DNA of 64,000 nucleotides from Deinococcus aquiradiocola (GCF_014646915.1 NZ_BMOE01000004.1:124001-188000), one strand, 5' to 3'; positions 8,793-18,438 are shown, counted from the stretch's first letter. Notes: a model not told the origin generated them from the letters alone. Program-made: numbers and translations.

Positions 8793-9104
8793 TCAGCGGC
8801 CCATGCCGTCCTGATCGAGTTCCTGCTCGGCGGGCGCGCCTTCGGGCAGGTCGGCGGCGCCCTCGCGGCTGTGCGGGCTGACCATCTGACTGGGAGGCGT
8901 GTAGTTGGGGTTCTGGTCGGCGGCCACGGCGGGGTTTTCGGGCAGGGTGACGATGCCGGTGTTCCCGGCGCGCACCTCGATCAGGCCGGAGTCGAGTTCG
9001 GTGAGGGGATCCGCCCCGGCGTACTCGGCGTCCTCCAGGGTCTTCTCCATCGCTTCGGGGTCACGGGTGACGAGTCGGGCGTTCGGGTCCTGGTCTGAGG
9101 TCAT
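8793..9104 (-). CDS. Hypothetical acidic protein
   Basis: 103 residues, rich in Asp, Glu and Pro, without signal peptide or membrane segment, and with no recognised domain. The only ordered-looking part is residues 10-60 (AMEKTLEDAEYAGADPLTEL, IEVRAGNTGIVTLPENPAV); the C-terminal 40 residues look disordered. A -10-like GACAAT lies 6 nt before ATG 9104, at the spacing used by neighbouring leaderless genes, which supports the start. Codon use matches its neighbours. Confidence 0.6.
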   Translation of the reverse strand: MTSDQDPNARLVTRDPEAMEKTLEDAEYAGADPLTELDSGLIEVRAGNTGIVTLPENPAVAADQNPNYTPPSQMVSPHSREGAADLPEGAPAEQELDQDGMGR

Positions 9105-9193
9105 GCCGTCATTGTCGGCCCGCGCGGGCGGTGTGGCGTGGCAGGGAGCTTAACGCGGGTTGAGACTGCCCTCGCGCCTCGTGCCCTGCCGGG

Positions 9194-9844
9194 TCACCGG
9201 AGCAGGGCGGCGGCCTCGTCGTGCCCGCCCTCGACGGCCAGGGCGAGCGCGTCGTCGCCCGCGTCGGTGCGCGCGGCGGGGTCCGCGCCCCGGGCGAGCA
9301 GCAGTTTCACGAGGTCGGTGTTGCCGTTCTGCGCGGCACTGTGCAGCGGCGTGAACCCGCCGTGCTGCGCGGCGTCGGGCGTGGCGCCCGCTTCGAGCAG
9401 CATGCGGGCGAGGGCCGTGTGGTTCCCGGCGGCGGCACTGTGCAGCGGCGCGACCAGCATGGCGTTCTGGCTGACGGTGTTCGGGTCCGCGCCGAGCGCG
9501 AGCAGCATCCGCGCTTCGGCCTCGTGCCCGAAGAACGCGCACAGGCCCAGCAACGTGAAGCCGTCCGGGCTGAAGGCGTGCAGCAGGTCCGGGTTCGCCT
9601 GCAGCGCCGATTCGAGGTGCAGGCCGGACCCGGTGGCGGCCGCCTCGAAGGCCGAGACGGGCGCGCCCAGCTCGGTGAGGAGCGCGGCCATCTGCGGGCG
9701 GCGGTAGTACGCGGCGAACAGCAGCGGGCTCAGGCCGCTCGGGCTGGTGGCGGTGAGCAGGTCGGCGCGCGCCTCGATCAGGTCCGTGACGGTGGCCGCG
9801 TCGTTCGCCTGGATGGCCTGGAACAGCGTCGCAGATTCGGACAT
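9194..9844 (-). CDS. Ankyrin-repeat protein
   Basis: 216 residues, consisting almost entirely of ankyrin repeats: SPLLFAAYYRRPQMAALLTELG (about 38-60), FTLLGLCAFFGHEAEARMLL, APLHSAAAGNHTALARMLLEAG and TPLHSAAQNGNTDLVKLLLARG, ending with a degenerate repeat (ALALAVEGGHDEAAALLR). There is no signal peptide, so it is likely a cytoplasmic protein-binding scaffold. The partner is unknown. The leaderless promoter TACACT sits 6 nt upstream of ATG 9844. Confidence 0.9.
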   Translation of the reverse strand: MSESATLFQAIQANDAATVTDLIEARADLLTATSPSGLSPLLFAAYYRRPQMAALLTELGAPVSAFEAAATGSGLHLESALQANPDLLHAFSPDGFTLLGLCAFFGHEAEARMLLALGADPNTVSQNAMLVAPLHSAAAGNHTALARMLLEAGATPDAAQHGGFTPLHSAAQNGNTDLVKLLLARGADPAARTDAGDDALALAVEGGHDEAAALLR

Positions 9845-9850
9845 TCGCCC

Positions 9851-9856
9851 AGTGTA
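9851..9856 (-). promoter_or_regulatory. -10 hexamer TACACT, leaderless promoter of ankyrin gene
   Basis: TANNNT hexamer ending 6 nt before ATG 9844. Confidence 0.65.
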
Positions 9857-9886
9857 ATACGCGCTCCCGTCCGGCGCGGCGGTCGT

Positions 9887-11068
9887 TCAGGCTTCGGCGC
9901 GCACGACGACGGCGATGCCCATGCCGCCCCCGATGCACAGGCTCGCCACGCCGTGCGCCTTGCCTTCGCGGCGCAGGCCGTGCACGAGGGTCGTGAGGAC
10001 GCGCGCGCCGCTCGCGCCGATGGGGTGGCCGAGCGCGACGGCGCCGCCCGTGACGTTCACGCGCTCCGGGTCGACGTTCAGGTCGCGCACGACGGCGAGG
10101 GACTGCGCGGCGAACGCTTCGTTCAGTTCGAACAGGTCGATGTCGGCGGTGCTCAGACCTGCGCGTTGCAGGGCGATGGGGACGGCGCGGGCCGGGCCGA
10201 TGCCCATGACGGCCGGGTCGACACCGATGGCGGCGGACGAGACGAGTTCCGCGAGGACCTGCAGGCCGTTCGCGGCGGCGTACTCGCGGGTGGTGACGAG
10301 CAGCATGGCGGCCCCGTCGTTCAGGCCGCTGGCGTTCCCGGCGGTGACGGTCCCGTCCTTCTTGAAGGCGGGGCGGAGCCGGGCGAGGCTTTCGGGCGTG
10401 GTGGGGCGCGGGTGCTCGTCGGTGTCGACGACGGTGTCGCCCTTGCGGCCCGGGACGATGACCTGCACGAGTTCGTCCCGGAACGCGCCGGACTGGATGG
10501 CGGCCGCCGCGCGCTGCTGGCTGAGCAGAGCGAAGGCGTCCTGCTCCTCGCGCGTCACGTTCCACTGCGCGGCGACGTTCTCGGCCGTGACGCCCATGTG
10601 GTACCCGTGGAAAGCGTCGGTCAGCCCGTCGAGGATCATGCTGTCCTGCACCGTCTGGTGGCCCATGCGGTAGCCCTGGCGCGCGCCGGGCAGCAGGTAC
10701 GCGGCGCCGCTCATGCTCTCGGTGCCGCCCGCGAGGTACAGCTGACCTTCACCGGCACGCAGGGCCTGCGCGGCGCTGATGACGGCCTGCAGGCCGCTGC
10801 CGCACACGCGGTTGAGCGTCATGCCGGGCACGTGTTCCGGCAGTCCGGCCTTCACGGCGATCTGCCGGGCAGGGTTCATGCCCTGGCCCGCCTGCAGGAC
10901 GTTCCCGACGAGCACGTCGGCGATGTCGCCGTGCAGTTCGGTCGGCAGGGCGTCCAGCACGGCACGGGCGGCCGTGACGCCGAGGTCCACGGCCGTGACG
11001 TCCTTGAGGGCTCCGAGGTAGCTGCCGATGGGCGTGCGCCGGGCCGCCACGATCACGATGCTGTTCAT
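9887..11068 (-). CDS. Acetyl-CoA C-acetyltransferase (thiolase)
   Basis: 393 residues, full-length thiolase. The nucleophilic Cys89 is in [11 protein letters not shown], His348 in [14 protein letters not shown], and the proton-donating Cys378 in CIGGGMGIA, all at the numbering of the well-studied biosynthetic thiolase. It condenses two acetyl-CoA or cleaves acetoacetyl-CoA, serving fatty-acid degradation, polyhydroxyalkanoate or ketone metabolism; the direction cannot be inferred. It is monocistronic from a TAGACT leaderless promoter, with no beta-oxidation genes adjacent. Confidence 0.95.
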   Translation of the reverse strand: MNSIVIVAARRTPIGSYLGALKDVTAVDLGVTAARAVLDALPTELHGDIADVLVGNVLQAGQGMNPARQIAVKAGLPEHVPGMTLNRVCGSGLQAVISAAQALRAGEGQLYLAGGTESMSGAAYLLPGARQGYRMGHQTVQDSMILDGLTDAFHGYHMGVTAENVAAQWNVTREEQDAFALLSQQRAAAAIQSGAFRDELVQVIVPGRKGDTVVDTDEHPRPTTPESLARLRPAFKKDGTVTAGNASGLNDGAAMLLVTTREYAAANGLQVLAELVSSAAIGVDPAVMGIGPARAVPIALQRAGLSTADIDLFELNEAFAAQSLAVVRDLNVDPERVNVTGGAVALGHPIGASGARVLTTLVHGLRREGKAHGVASLCIGGGMGIAVVVRAEA

Positions 11069-11074
11069 GGACTC

Positions 11075-11080
11075 AGTCTA
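11075..11080 (-). promoter_or_regulatory. -10 hexamer TAGACT, leaderless promoter of thiolase gene
   Basis: TANNNT hexamer ending 6 nt before ATG 11068. Confidence 0.7.
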
Positions 11081-11285
11081 GAGCGTCTGTCCGTTCCGTG
11101 ACCGTGGAACATCGCCCCGGTCGTCCCACTCCCGACCGCTCCAGAACGACATTCACTCGCTCCGCTCGGTCATGAACACAGACGGCGTGTTTATGACACG
11201 TGCCCTACATCAGGGCGGGCAGACGAACGTGCGCCTCTCCCGGACGGGACAGGCGCAGGAGAACGGTGCGGGACGAACCGGCGCG

Positions 11286-11726
11286 TCAGGCGGGGCGAGG
11301 CTCGCCGCGCAGGGCGGCCAGCACGTCGTCCGGCAGGCGCGAGGGACGGTACGCCCTGTCGGTGCAGATGTGCTGCGTCTCGCCCGTCGCGACGAGATCG
11401 TCGCCGCGCCGCACCTCGTACGTGAAGGTGCAGGTGCGCGACTTCAGCTCGCCGACGCGCGTGGTGAGCGTCAGTTCCTCGTCGTAGCGCGCGGCGGCCC
11501 GGTAACGGACGTTCAGGCCCGACAGCATGAAGTAGTACCCGCGCTCCTCCACCTGCGCGTACGGAATGCCGATCTCGCGCATGAAGTCGCTGCGGCCCAT
11601 CTCGAACCACACCGGGTACGTCGCATGATGCACGACGCCCATCGCGTCCGTCTCCGCGTACCGCGTCCGGAAGCGCGTGACGGTGACGTGCGCGGCCCCG
11701 GCCGAACCGGGCTCCTGCACCGTCAC
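11286..11726 (-). CDS. Acyl-CoA thioesterase, 4HBT hot-dog fold (YbgC-like)
   Basis: 146 residues. The catalytic motif RYAETDAMGVVHHATYPVWFE, with an Asp and the downstream His/Tyr positions, is that of the 4-hydroxybenzoyl-CoA thioesterase/YbgC branch. These hydrolyse acyl-CoA thioesters. The GTG start at 11726 overlaps the rbfA stop by four bases (GTGA), so translation is coupled to rbfA. Placement behind rbfA and glmM suggests one transcript; a link to membrane or ribosome metabolism is not evident from sequence alone. Confidence 0.88.
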   Translation of the reverse strand: MTVQEPGSAGAAHVTVTRFRTRYAETDAMGVVHHATYPVWFEMGRSDFMREIGIPYAQVEERGYYFMLSGLNVRYRAAARYDEELTLTTRVGELKSRTCTFTYEVRRGDDLVATGETQHICTDRAYRPSRLPDDVLAALRGEPRPA

Positions 11727-12034
11727 GGCGCGTCCCCCACCGGCAGGCGGTCGAAGGGCGACGCGCCCGCCGGGTAGAACTCCAGCAGCGGCACGCGGCG
11801 CAGCTTCAGGCCGTGCCCCACCTCGTGCTGCAGTCGGCCGCGGGCGTTGTTGAGCGCCTCGACCAGCGGGCCGTTCTCGCCGATGCTCGACACGTACACG
11901 CGCGCCACCGAGTAGTCCTGCGTGAGGCTCACGCGTTCGATGGTCACGATCATCGGCACGCGCGGGTCCTGCAGTTCCGAGATGGCCGAGTTCAGGATAC
12001 GGATGATCGCCACCTCCACCTGCCGGGGCTTCAT
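11723..12034 (-). CDS. rbfA: Ribosome-binding factor A
   Basis: 103 residues. RbfA is a KH-domain protein that binds the 30S subunit and supports late 16S rRNA maturation and cold adaptation. The pattern QVEVAIIRILNSAISELQDPR, then VTIERVSLTQDYSVARVYVS and RGRLQHEVGHGLKLRRVPLLEF, is typical. Its ATG overlaps the TGA of a 16-codon upstream ORF (ATGA), and its own stop overlaps the next start (GTGA), so it is embedded in a chain of coupled frames. It has no Shine-Dalgarno site of its own at good spacing. Confidence 0.92.
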   Translation of the reverse strand: MKPRQVEVAIIRILNSAISELQDPRVPMIVTIERVSLTQDYSVARVYVSSIGENGPLVEALNNARGRLQHEVGHGLKLRRVPLLEFYPAGASPFDRLPVGDAP

Positions 12035-12081
12035 TGCGGTCCCCAGACGGTGAGGCGGGTGCGGGCGGGTCGGAACGTCAT
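12031..12081 (-). CDS. Candidate 16-codon leader ORF upstream of rbfA
   Basis: ATG at 12081 opens a 16-residue frame, MTFRPARTRLTVWGPQ, whose TGA overlaps the rbfA start as ATGA. It is too short to be judged by composition; the evidence is the exact overlap and the lack of another ribosome site for rbfA. The upstream hexamer GAAGAT at leaderless spacing is only a weak -10 match. A role in translational coupling is inferred. Confidence 0.35.
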   Translation of the reverse strand: MTFRPARTRLTVWGPQ

Positions 12082-12118
12082 CCGCCTATCTTCGCACGGA
12101 TGCCGCGCGGCGCGCTCC

Positions 12119-13480
12119 TCAGCGGATGAGGCCCGCGACCTCGCCCGCGATCTCGTGGATCTCGGCGGCGTCCGGTCCCTCCACCATCACGCGCACGAGG
12201 TTCTCGGTGCCGCTCGGACGCAGGTTGATGCGGCCCCGGCCGTTCAGGCGCACCTCGGCGGCACGCACGGCGGCCTGCACTTCGGGCGCGTTCACGGCGG
12301 CGGCCTTGTCCTTCACGCGGACGTTCACGAGCGTCTGCGGGAACATCACGAGGTCGTCGTGCAGGGCGTCCAGGGTGGTGTTCAGGCGGCGCATCGCGGC
12401 GAGGCTCAGCAGGGCCGTCAGCACGCCGTCCCCGGTGGGCGACACGTCCAGGAACAGCAGGTGCCCGCTCTGCTCCCCGCCGAGGTGCAGGCCGTCCTGG
12501 TGCAGGCCCTCGTGCACGTAGCGGTCCCCGACCGCCGTGCGTTTCAGGGTGACGCCCGCGTCCTGCAGTTTCAGTTCGAGCGCCATGTTGCTCATGATGG
12601 TGGTCACGACGCCCCGCTCGGCGCGCGCGCGCGCGTTCAGGAGCAGCAGGTGGTCGCCGTGCACCTCGTTGCCGCGCGAGTCCACGAACAGGGCGCGGTC
12701 CGCGTCCCCGTCGAAGGCCACGCCGAGATCGTAGCCGCCGTCGCGCACGATGCGCGACAGGCCCGCGAGGTGCGTGCTGCCGCAGTCGCGGTTGATGTTG
12801 CGGCCGTCCGGGGTGGTGTACACCGCGAACAGGTCCGCTCCGGCCGCCTGGAACACCTTCGGACCGATGCGGTACGCCGCGCCGTTCGCGCAGTCCATCG
12901 CGATCTTCAGGCCGCTCAGGTCCGGCGCGTGCCGCAGCAGGTACGTGACGTACAGCCGTTCGGCGTCCGTATGGTTGCTGACGCTGCCGAGCTCCGTGCC
13001 GCTGACGGGCGCGAGGGCAGCGACGCGGTCCAGGGCGGCCTCCATCTCCAGTTCGAGGTCGTCGCTGAGCTTGCTGCCGCTCGCGCCGAAGAACTTGATG
13101 CCGTTGTCCTGGTAGGGGTTGTGGGACGCGCTGATCACGACGCCCGCGTCGGCGTCCAGCGCCCGCGTGAGGTAGCTGACGCCGGGCGTGGGCAGCACGC
13201 CGAGATGCACGACGTTCACGCCGCGGCTCGTGAGCCCGGCGGCGAGGGCCGCTTCGAGCATGTCGCCCGACTGCCGGGTGTCCTTGCCGATCACGACGCT
13301 GACGCGCCCCGTGCCGTGCCCGCCCGCGTGCGCCTGCTCGGCGCGGCGGGCCTTGAGGACCTCGGCGGCGGCCATGCCGAGCTGCATGACCCACTCGGCG
13401 GTCAGCGGGAACTCGCCCGCGACACTGCGCACGCCGTCGGTGCCGAAATACTTGCGTTCTGAAGGTTGGACAGCTGTCAT
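12119..13480 (-). CDS. glmM: Phosphoglucosamine mutase
   Basis: 453 residues. GlmM converts glucosamine-6-phosphate to glucosamine-1-phosphate for UDP-GlcNAc, the precursor of peptidoglycan and other surface glycans. It begins RKYFGTDGVRS, has the phosphoserine loop VVISASHNP (Ser119), the metal loop AFDGDADRALF, the sugar-binding LGGEQSGH and the phosphate-binding RPSGTENLVRVMVEG. Of three in-frame ATGs (13489, 13480 and one further upstream) I chose 13480 because the TACCAT hexamer at 13488-13493 lies 7 nt upstream and would overlap the earlier codon. Confidence 0.95.
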   Translation of the reverse strand: MTAVQPSERKYFGTDGVRSVAGEFPLTAEWVMQLGMAAAEVLKARRAEQAHAGGHGTGRVSVVIGKDTRQSGDMLEAALAAGLTSRGVNVVHLGVLPTPGVSYLTRALDADAGVVISASHNPYQDNGIKFFGASGSKLSDDLELEMEAALDRVAALAPVSGTELGSVSNHTDAERLYVTYLLRHAPDLSGLKIAMDCANGAAYRIGPKVFQAAGADLFAVYTTPDGRNINRDCGSTHLAGLSRIVRDGGYDLGVAFDGDADRALFVDSRGNEVHGDHLLLLNARARAERGVVTTIMSNMALELKLQDAGVTLKRTAVGDRYVHEGLHQDGLHLGGEQSGHLLFLDVSPTGDGVLTALLSLAAMRRLNTTLDALHDDLVMFPQTLVNVRVKDKAAAVNAPEVQAAVRAAEVRLNGRGRINLRPSGTENLVRVMVEGPDAAEIHEIAGEVAGLIR

Positions 13481-13487
13481 TTGGCCC

Positions 13488-13493
13488 ATGGTA
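13488..13493 (-). promoter_or_regulatory. -10 hexamer TACCAT, leaderless promoter of glmM
   Basis: TANNNT hexamer ending 7 nt before ATG 13480; it overlaps the alternative ATG at 13489. Confidence 0.55.
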
Positions 13494-13567
13494 TCAGTCG
13501 GGCCCGCCGTGCGGGAGGCGCGCGTCACGCGCTGCGGTCATGGCGCAGACGGGTGCGTGGGGGCACT

Positions 13568-14875
13568 TCAGGTGCTGCCGGTCTCACCTGCGGTGACGGG
13601 CCCGGCCGGGGAGGCGGCGTGCAGCGTCATGAGTTTGCGCCAGCGTTCGGACGCCCTGGCCTCCCAGCCCTCGTCGCGCGGGGCGTACAGGTGCAGGTCC
13701 ACGCCTTCCGGCAGGTACCGCTGCTCGAAACTCCCGGCCGGATCGTCGAAGTAGTAGCGGTAGCCCCTGCCGTACCCCTGGTCGCGCATGAACTGCGTGG
13801 GCGCGTTGCGCAGGTGGACGGGCACGGCGAGGTTCTCGCCGTCCACGGCGTTCAGGGCGGCCTTCCAGGCGGTGTACACGCTGTTGCTCTTGGGCGCGAG
13901 GCACAGGTACACCACGGCCTGCGCGAGCGCGAGGTCCCCTTCGGGACTGCCGAGGAATTCCACGGCGTCCTTCGCGGCGAGGCACACGCGCAGCGCCTGC
14001 GGGTCGGCGAGGCCGATGTCCTCGGCGGCCATGCGGACCACGCGCCGCGCGACGTACAGGGGGTCCGCGCCGCCCGCGACCATGCGGGCCAGCCAGTACA
14101 GGGCCGCGTCGGGGTGCGAGCCGCGCACGGACTTGTGCAGCGCGGAGATCAGGTTGTAGAAGTCCTCGCCGCCCTTGTCCATGCTGGGCAGGTGCCGTCC
14201 GAAGGCCTCGGTGACGGCCTCTTCCGTGACGGGGTTCGCGAGGGTCGCGGCGACTTCCAGCGTGCCGAGGGCGCGGCGGGCGTCGCCGTCCGCGAGACGA
14301 GCGAGGAGTGTGAGGGCGCCCTCGTCGGCCTGCACGCCCTGCAGGCCGCGCTCGTCGCTGAGGGCGCGGCGCAGCAGGCCGAGCAGGTCGTCCGGCGTGA
14401 GGGCCTGCAGAACGAGGGTGCGGGCGCGGCTGCGCAGCGCGGGGTTCACCTCGAAGCTGGGGTTCTCGGTGGTCGCGCCGATCAGGGTGAGGAGGCCGCT
14501 CTCGACGTGCGGGAGGAGCGCGTCCTGCTGCGCCTTGTTGAAGCGGTGGATCTCGTCGAGGAACAGGATGGTGCGCGTGCCTCGTCCGCGCAGGCGTTCG
14601 GCCTCGGTGACGGCCTCGCGGATGTCCTTGACGCCTGCCGAGACGGCGCTCAGCGGAATGAAGTGCGCGCCGACCTCGCCGGCCAGCAGGCGCGCGAGCG
14701 TGGTCTTGCCGACGCCGGGCGGGCCCCACAGGATCAGCGAGCCGAGCCGTCCGGACGCGAGGACGCGGGTGAGGGGCCGTCCGGGGCCGAGCAGGTGCGA
14801 CTGGCCGACCACCTCGGTCACGGTGCGCGGTCTGAGCCGCTCCGCGAGGGGGGCGGGGGGGTCGAACAGGGTCAT
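13568..14875 (-). CDS. rarA: Replication-associated recombination protein A (AAA+ ATPase)
   Basis: 435 residues. RarA/MgsA is a clamp-loader-like AAA+ protein acting at stalled replication forks. Walker A is GPPGVGKTT (residues 51-59), Walker [17 protein letters not shown] (Asp107, Glu108), sensor 1 [11 protein letters not shown]. The C-terminal part from about residue 190 has the tetramerisation region with [19 protein letters not shown] and [19 protein letters not shown], diagnostic for RarA against other clamp loaders. It is monocistronic, from a TAGCAT leaderless promoter. DNA repair relevance fits a radiation-resistant genus, but the gene is widely conserved. Confidence 0.94.
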   Translation of the reverse strand: MTLFDPPAPLAERLRPRTVTEVVGQSHLLGPGRPLTRVLASGRLGSLILWGPPGVGKTTLARLLAGEVGAHFIPLSAVSAGVKDIREAVTEAERLRGRGTRTILFLDEIHRFNKAQQDALLPHVESGLLTLIGATTENPSFEVNPALRSRARTLVLQALTPDDLLGLLRRALSDERGLQGVQADEGALTLLARLADGDARRALGTLEVAATLANPVTEEAVTEAFGRHLPSMDKGGEDFYNLISALHKSVRGSHPDAALYWLARMVAGGADPLYVARRVVRMAAEDIGLADPQALRVCLAAKDAVEFLGSPEGDLALAQAVVYLCLAPKSNSVYTAWKAALNAVDGENLAVPVHLRNAPTQFMRDQGYGRGYRYYFDDPAGSFEQRYLPEGVDLHLYAPRDEGWEARASERWRKLMTLHAASPAGPVTAGETGST

Positions 14876-14881
14876 GCGGGC

Positions 14882-14887
14882 ATGCTA
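14882..14887 (-). promoter_or_regulatory. -10 hexamer TAGCAT, leaderless promoter of rarA
   Basis: TANNNT hexamer ending 6 nt before ATG 14875. Confidence 0.65.
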
Positions 14888-14951
14888 GCGGGCGCGCGGC
14901 GCGGCAACCATGAGCCGGGTCAGGGTTCACGGCCGGACGCCGGGGCGGGAC

Positions 14952-15060
14952 GCGAGGATGCACGAGGGTCGCGGTTTGCGGGGCGAGGATGCACGGGGGT
15001 CGCGGTTCGTGAGGCGAGGATGCGCGGGGGTCGCGGTTCGTGAGGCGAGGATGCAGGCAC
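14952..15060. repeat. 31-bp tandem repeat, about 3.5 copies
   Basis: Copies of GCGAGGATGC begin at 14952, 14983, 15014 and 15045, an exact 31-bp period, with one to five differences per unit; the last unit is cut after about 16 bp. It lies between rarA and the divergent FUSC gene. The period is not a multiple of three and the frame through it looks non-coding. Confidence 0.85.
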
Positions 15061-15089
15061 GCTGCGGCCGCGTGGGCCAGAATACGGAC

Positions 15090-17108
15090 GTGCGCAGCCG
15101 GATTCTCGTGCAGAACGCCTTTCGTTTCGACCGCAGCCAGTGGCGGCCACTGGAGGCGCTGCGCTGCACGGCGGGCCTCGCCGTCCCGGTGCTGCTGGGC
15201 GTGCTGGCCGGGCAGGCGCCGCTGGGCGTGCTGGCCGCGACGGGCGCGCTGAACGCGGGGCTCGCGTCGTACAGCGGCGTGACGCGCTCGCGGCTGCGGC
15301 TGATGCTGACCACGAGCGTCGTGACGGCCCTGGTGACGGTGCTGGGCGTGCTGGCCGCGCACGAGGTGTGGGCGGCGACCCTGGCGGCGCTGGTGGTGGG
15401 GTCGCTGCTCGCGCTGTACGGGCAGTCCGGCCCGGCGGCGCTTACGGTGAGCCTGCAGGCGACGAGCGTGCTGGTCGTCATGACGGGCCTGCAGCTCCCG
15501 GTGTCGCAGGCGCTCCCGGCGGGCCTGCTGGTGCTGGGCGGGGCGCTGGTGCAGACGGTGCTGCTGGTGGCGGTGTGGCCCGCGAGTCGCCGTTCGCCGG
15601 AACGCCGGGCGGTGGCGAACGTGTACCGCAGCCTCGCGCGGTACGTGGAGGCCTGGGACGAGGACGCCTCGCTGCCGGGCGTGCCGGACGCCGTGCCGCT
15701 GCAGAACGCGTGGGCGCTGCTGGACGAGGCGCGCGGCTTCGCGTGGCGGGACGAGCACGCCGCGCTCGTGCAGTCGCTGCAGGCGGCCGAGGAGATCCGC
15801 GCGTCCCTGACGGGTCTGGGGGGCGCGTCCGTCGCGTACCGGGCGCAGCGGCCAGGGCGTGCCGCGCGGCTCGCGTCGGCGCTGGCGCGCACCCTGCGCC
15901 GCGTGGAGAGCGACGTGCGGCAGGGCCACGCCGGGCACGCGTCCGTGCGGTCGCGCGCGGAACTGCGCGGACTGCGGCAACGGCTGGCCGCGCTGGACGG
16001 CGGGACGCCCGACGAGCGCAGCGAGCGGCACTGGGCGGAACTGATCGTGGCGCGCCTCGACCGGCTGCTGCGCCTGCCGCCGCCCTCACGGCCGCTGCCC
16101 GCCCCGCAGGGAGCGTCCTCTCCCCCGCCCGCTGCCGGGCCGGACGCGGCGCCCGTCACGCTGCTCGGCCGCCTGACGGGCCTGCTGGCGCGCATGCCGC
16201 GCAGCGTGCCCCTGCAGCAGGTCGCATGGCGGCACGCGCTGCGGTTCGGGGTGGCGCTGGCGCTCAGCACGCTGCTGTACCGGGCGCTGAACGTGTCGCA
16301 CGGGTACTGGCTGCCGCTCACGGTGGCGGTCCTGCTGAGGCAGGAGTTCTCCGCGACGCTCACGCGCGGCGTCGCCCGCCTGAGCGGCACGCTGGCGGGC
16401 GTGCTGCTCGCCGCCGGGATCGTCGCGGCCCTGCATCCCGGCGCGGCCCTCCTGAGTCTGCTGAGCCTGCTGGCCGCGTTCCTGGTGTACGCGCTGTTCC
16501 TCACCAACTACGCGGTGTTCTCGGTTGCGATCACGCTGTACGTGGTGTTCTCGGTGGAGGCGGCGGGCATCGCGCAGCGTCTCGCGGTGGAGACGCGCGT
16601 GGTCGCGACGCTGCTGGGCGGCCTGCTGGCCCTGGCCTTTCACCTCGTGTGGCCCACGTGGCAGGCGCGGCAGGCGCAGGGGGTGCTACGTGACGCGCTG
16701 GCCCGCCACCTCGCGTACGCCGAGGCGGTCGCGGCCCTGTACGCCGCCGGGAGCGGCCCGGAGCGCGAGCAGGCGGCCGAGACGGCGAGATCGGCGCGCC
16801 TCGCGGCGCGGCAGCTACGGCTGCAGGCGGAGAACCTCGTGCAGGCGGCGGCGCTGGAGCCCGGACGGCGACCGCTGCGCGCCGATCTCGCCGCGCTGGT
16901 CGGCGAGCTGAGCCGCGAGGCGGCCCGCACGCTGGCCCTGCATGCCGAGGCGCTGGACGGCAACCCGGACGAGCACCGCCCGGCCGCACCGGACGTGCCA
17001 TGGACGCACGCGCCGTGGACACTCACACCGGACGCGGTCGTGCTGGGCGCACGCGCGCTGCTGGACCGCGTCCCGGGATCAGAGACGGCAGCGGCACCGA
17101 CGCCGTGA
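15090..17108 (+). CDS. FUSC-family transporter (aromatic acid efflux type)
   Basis: 672 residues from GTG 15090. Two membrane halves are visible: residues about 20-170 (LRCTAGLAVPVLLGVLAG through LGGALVQTVLLVAVWP) and about 380-520 (WRHALRFGVALALSTLLYRAL through FSVAITLYVVFSV). They are separated by a long soluble domain and followed by a soluble C-terminus. The second half carries the conserved FUSC pattern GYWLPLTVAVLLRQEFSATLTRG. Members export aromatic acids or related compounds. The start is uncertain; GTG 15108 is an alternative. Codon use is like that of its neighbours. Confidence 0.85.
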   Translation: MRSRILVQNAFRFDRSQWRPLEALRCTAGLAVPVLLGVLAGQAPLGVLAATGALNAGLASYSGVTRSRLRLMLTTSVVTALVTVLGVLAAHEVWAATLAALVVGSLLALYGQSGPAALTVSLQATSVLVVMTGLQLPVSQALPAGLLVLGGALVQTVLLVAVWPASRRSPERRAVANVYRSLARYVEAWDEDASLPGVPDAVPLQNAWALLDEARGFAWRDEHAALVQSLQAAEEIRASLTGLGGASVAYRAQRPGRAARLASALARTLRRVESDVRQGHAGHASVRSRAELRGLRQRLAALDGGTPDERSERHWAELIVARLDRLLRLPPPSRPLPAPQGASSPPPAAGPDAAPVTLLGRLTGLLARMPRSVPLQQVAWRHALRFGVALALSTLLYRALNVSHGYWLPLTVAVLLRQEFSATLTRGVARLSGTLAGVLLAAGIVAALHPGAALLSLLSLLAAFLVYALFLTNYAVFSVAITLYVVFSVEAAGIAQRLAVETRVVATLLGGLLALAFHLVWPTWQARQAQGVLRDALARHLAYAEAVAALYAAGSGPEREQAAETARSARLAARQLRLQAENLVQAAALEPGRRPLRADLAALVGELSREAARTLALHAEALDGNPDEHRPAAPDVPWTHAPWTLTPDAVVLGARALLDRVPGSETAAAPTP

Positions 17109-17155
17109 CATGCATGCCCTGAGCGTTCCCGGCGGTTTTTCATGCCCGGCTGTTC

Positions 17156-17161
17156 TATGCT
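17156..17161 (+). promoter_or_regulatory. -10 hexamer TATGCT, leaderless promoter
   Basis: TANNNT hexamer ending 7 nt before ATG 17169. Confidence 0.65.
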
Positions 17162-17168
17162 GCGCGCC

Positions 17169-18383
17169 ATGACCCCGTCCACCCAAGGTTCCGTACCCTC
17201 CGATTCCTCGTCCCTCGCGGTGGCGCAGGCGTATATCCGGCTCGCGCACGGCCTGGACGTGCACTCGCCCGGCTACATCGACGGGTACGGCGGCCCGGCC
17301 GAATGGGCGGACCGGTCGGAACGCAGCCCGCAGCAGCTTCAGGAGGAGGCGGCGCGCCTCACGGACCTCGTCGCGCAGGTCACGGACCCCGCCCGGCGCA
17401 CCTTCCTGGAGGTGCAGTCGCGCGCCATGCACACCCTGGTCCGCATGCTGGGCGGCGAGCGCCTCGCGTACAGCGAGGAGGTGCGCGGCCTGTACGACAT
17501 CGACCCGGAACGCGCGGACCTCGCGGAGCTGGAGGACGGCCTGAACCGCATGGACGCCGCCCTGCCCGGCAGCGGCACCCTGGAGGAACGCGAGGAGCGG
17601 CTGCGGGCGCGCGTGCAGCTCGACCCGGACGACGTGCTGCGCGTCACGACGCCCGTCCTCGACGAGCTGCGCCGCCGCACGGGAAACACGTTCTGGCTGC
17701 CGGAAGGTGAGGACTTCAGCATCGGCCTCGTGCGGAACCAGCCGTGGGGCGGGTACAACTGGCCGCTCGGGAACCTGCGCAGCCGCATCGACATCAACGT
17801 GGACCTCCCCGTCCTCCTGCCGAGCCTGCCGGACCTGATGGCGCACGAAGGCTACCCCGGGCATCACACCGAGCATTCCGGCAAGGAGGCGCGCCTCGTG
17901 CGGGAGCGCGGCTGGCACGAGCACAGCATTCAGCTCATCAACGCGCCGGAATGCGTGGTGTCCGAGGGCATCGCCGTGAACGCGCTGGACGCCGTGATGA
18001 CGCCCGCCGAGGTGCGCGAGTGGCTGACGGGCGACCTGAGCCGCGTGGCGGGCCTCGACCCGGACGACGTGCGCGCCTGGCTGGCCCTGCAGGACGCGCG
18101 GGAGAGTGCGCGCGGCGTGAACGGCCACGCGGCCCTGATGCTGCACGAGGACCACGCGCCGCAGGCGCAGGTGGTGGAGTTCCTGATGCGGTACAACGTC
18201 GTCAGCGAAGCCCGCGCCCTCAAGAGCCTGGAGTTCATCACGCACCCCAGCTTCCGCAGTTACACCTTCACGTACAGCGTCGGTGGGCGGCTCGTGCGCC
18301 GCGCCATGCAGGCCGGGGCGCCGCGCGAGGTGTTCGCGCGTCTGCTGACGGAGCCCGTCACGCCCGGCGAACTCGCCCGCTGA
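17169..18383 (+). CDS. DUF885-like putative metallopeptidase
   Basis: 404 residues without signal peptide. The motif [14 protein letters not shown] (about residue 223) is the HEGxPGHH zinc site of DUF885-type peptidases, and [15 protein letters not shown] about 40 residues later supplies the likely third zinc ligand (Glu of SEG). The middle section includes [23 protein letters not shown]. The protein is shorter than classic DUF885 members (550-600 residues), so it may be a distinct cytoplasmic branch. Substrate unknown. The start is fixed by the leaderless promoter, which lies downstream of an earlier in-frame ATG. Confidence 0.8.
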   Translation: MTPSTQGSVPSDSSSLAVAQAYIRLAHGLDVHSPGYIDGYGGPAEWADRSERSPQQLQEEAARLTDLVAQVTDPARRTFLEVQSRAMHTLVRMLGGERLAYSEEVRGLYDIDPERADLAELEDGLNRMDAALPGSGTLEEREERLRARVQLDPDDVLRVTTPVLDELRRRTGNTFWLPEGEDFSIGLVRNQPWGGYNWPLGNLRSRIDINVDLPVLLPSLPDLMAHEGYPGHHTEHSGKEARLVRERGWHEHSIQLINAPECVVSEGIAVNALDAVMTPAEVREWLTGDLSRVAGLDPDDVRAWLALQDARESARGVNGHAALMLHEDHAPQAQVVEFLMRYNVVSEARALKSLEFITHPSFRSYTFTYSVGGRLVRRAMQAGAPREVFARLLTEPVTPGELAR

Positions 18384-18438
18384 CCATGCCCGGCGGGGCA
18401 CCGTTCCCCGGAAAGCATTTGCCCCGCCCGCGCAGGCG

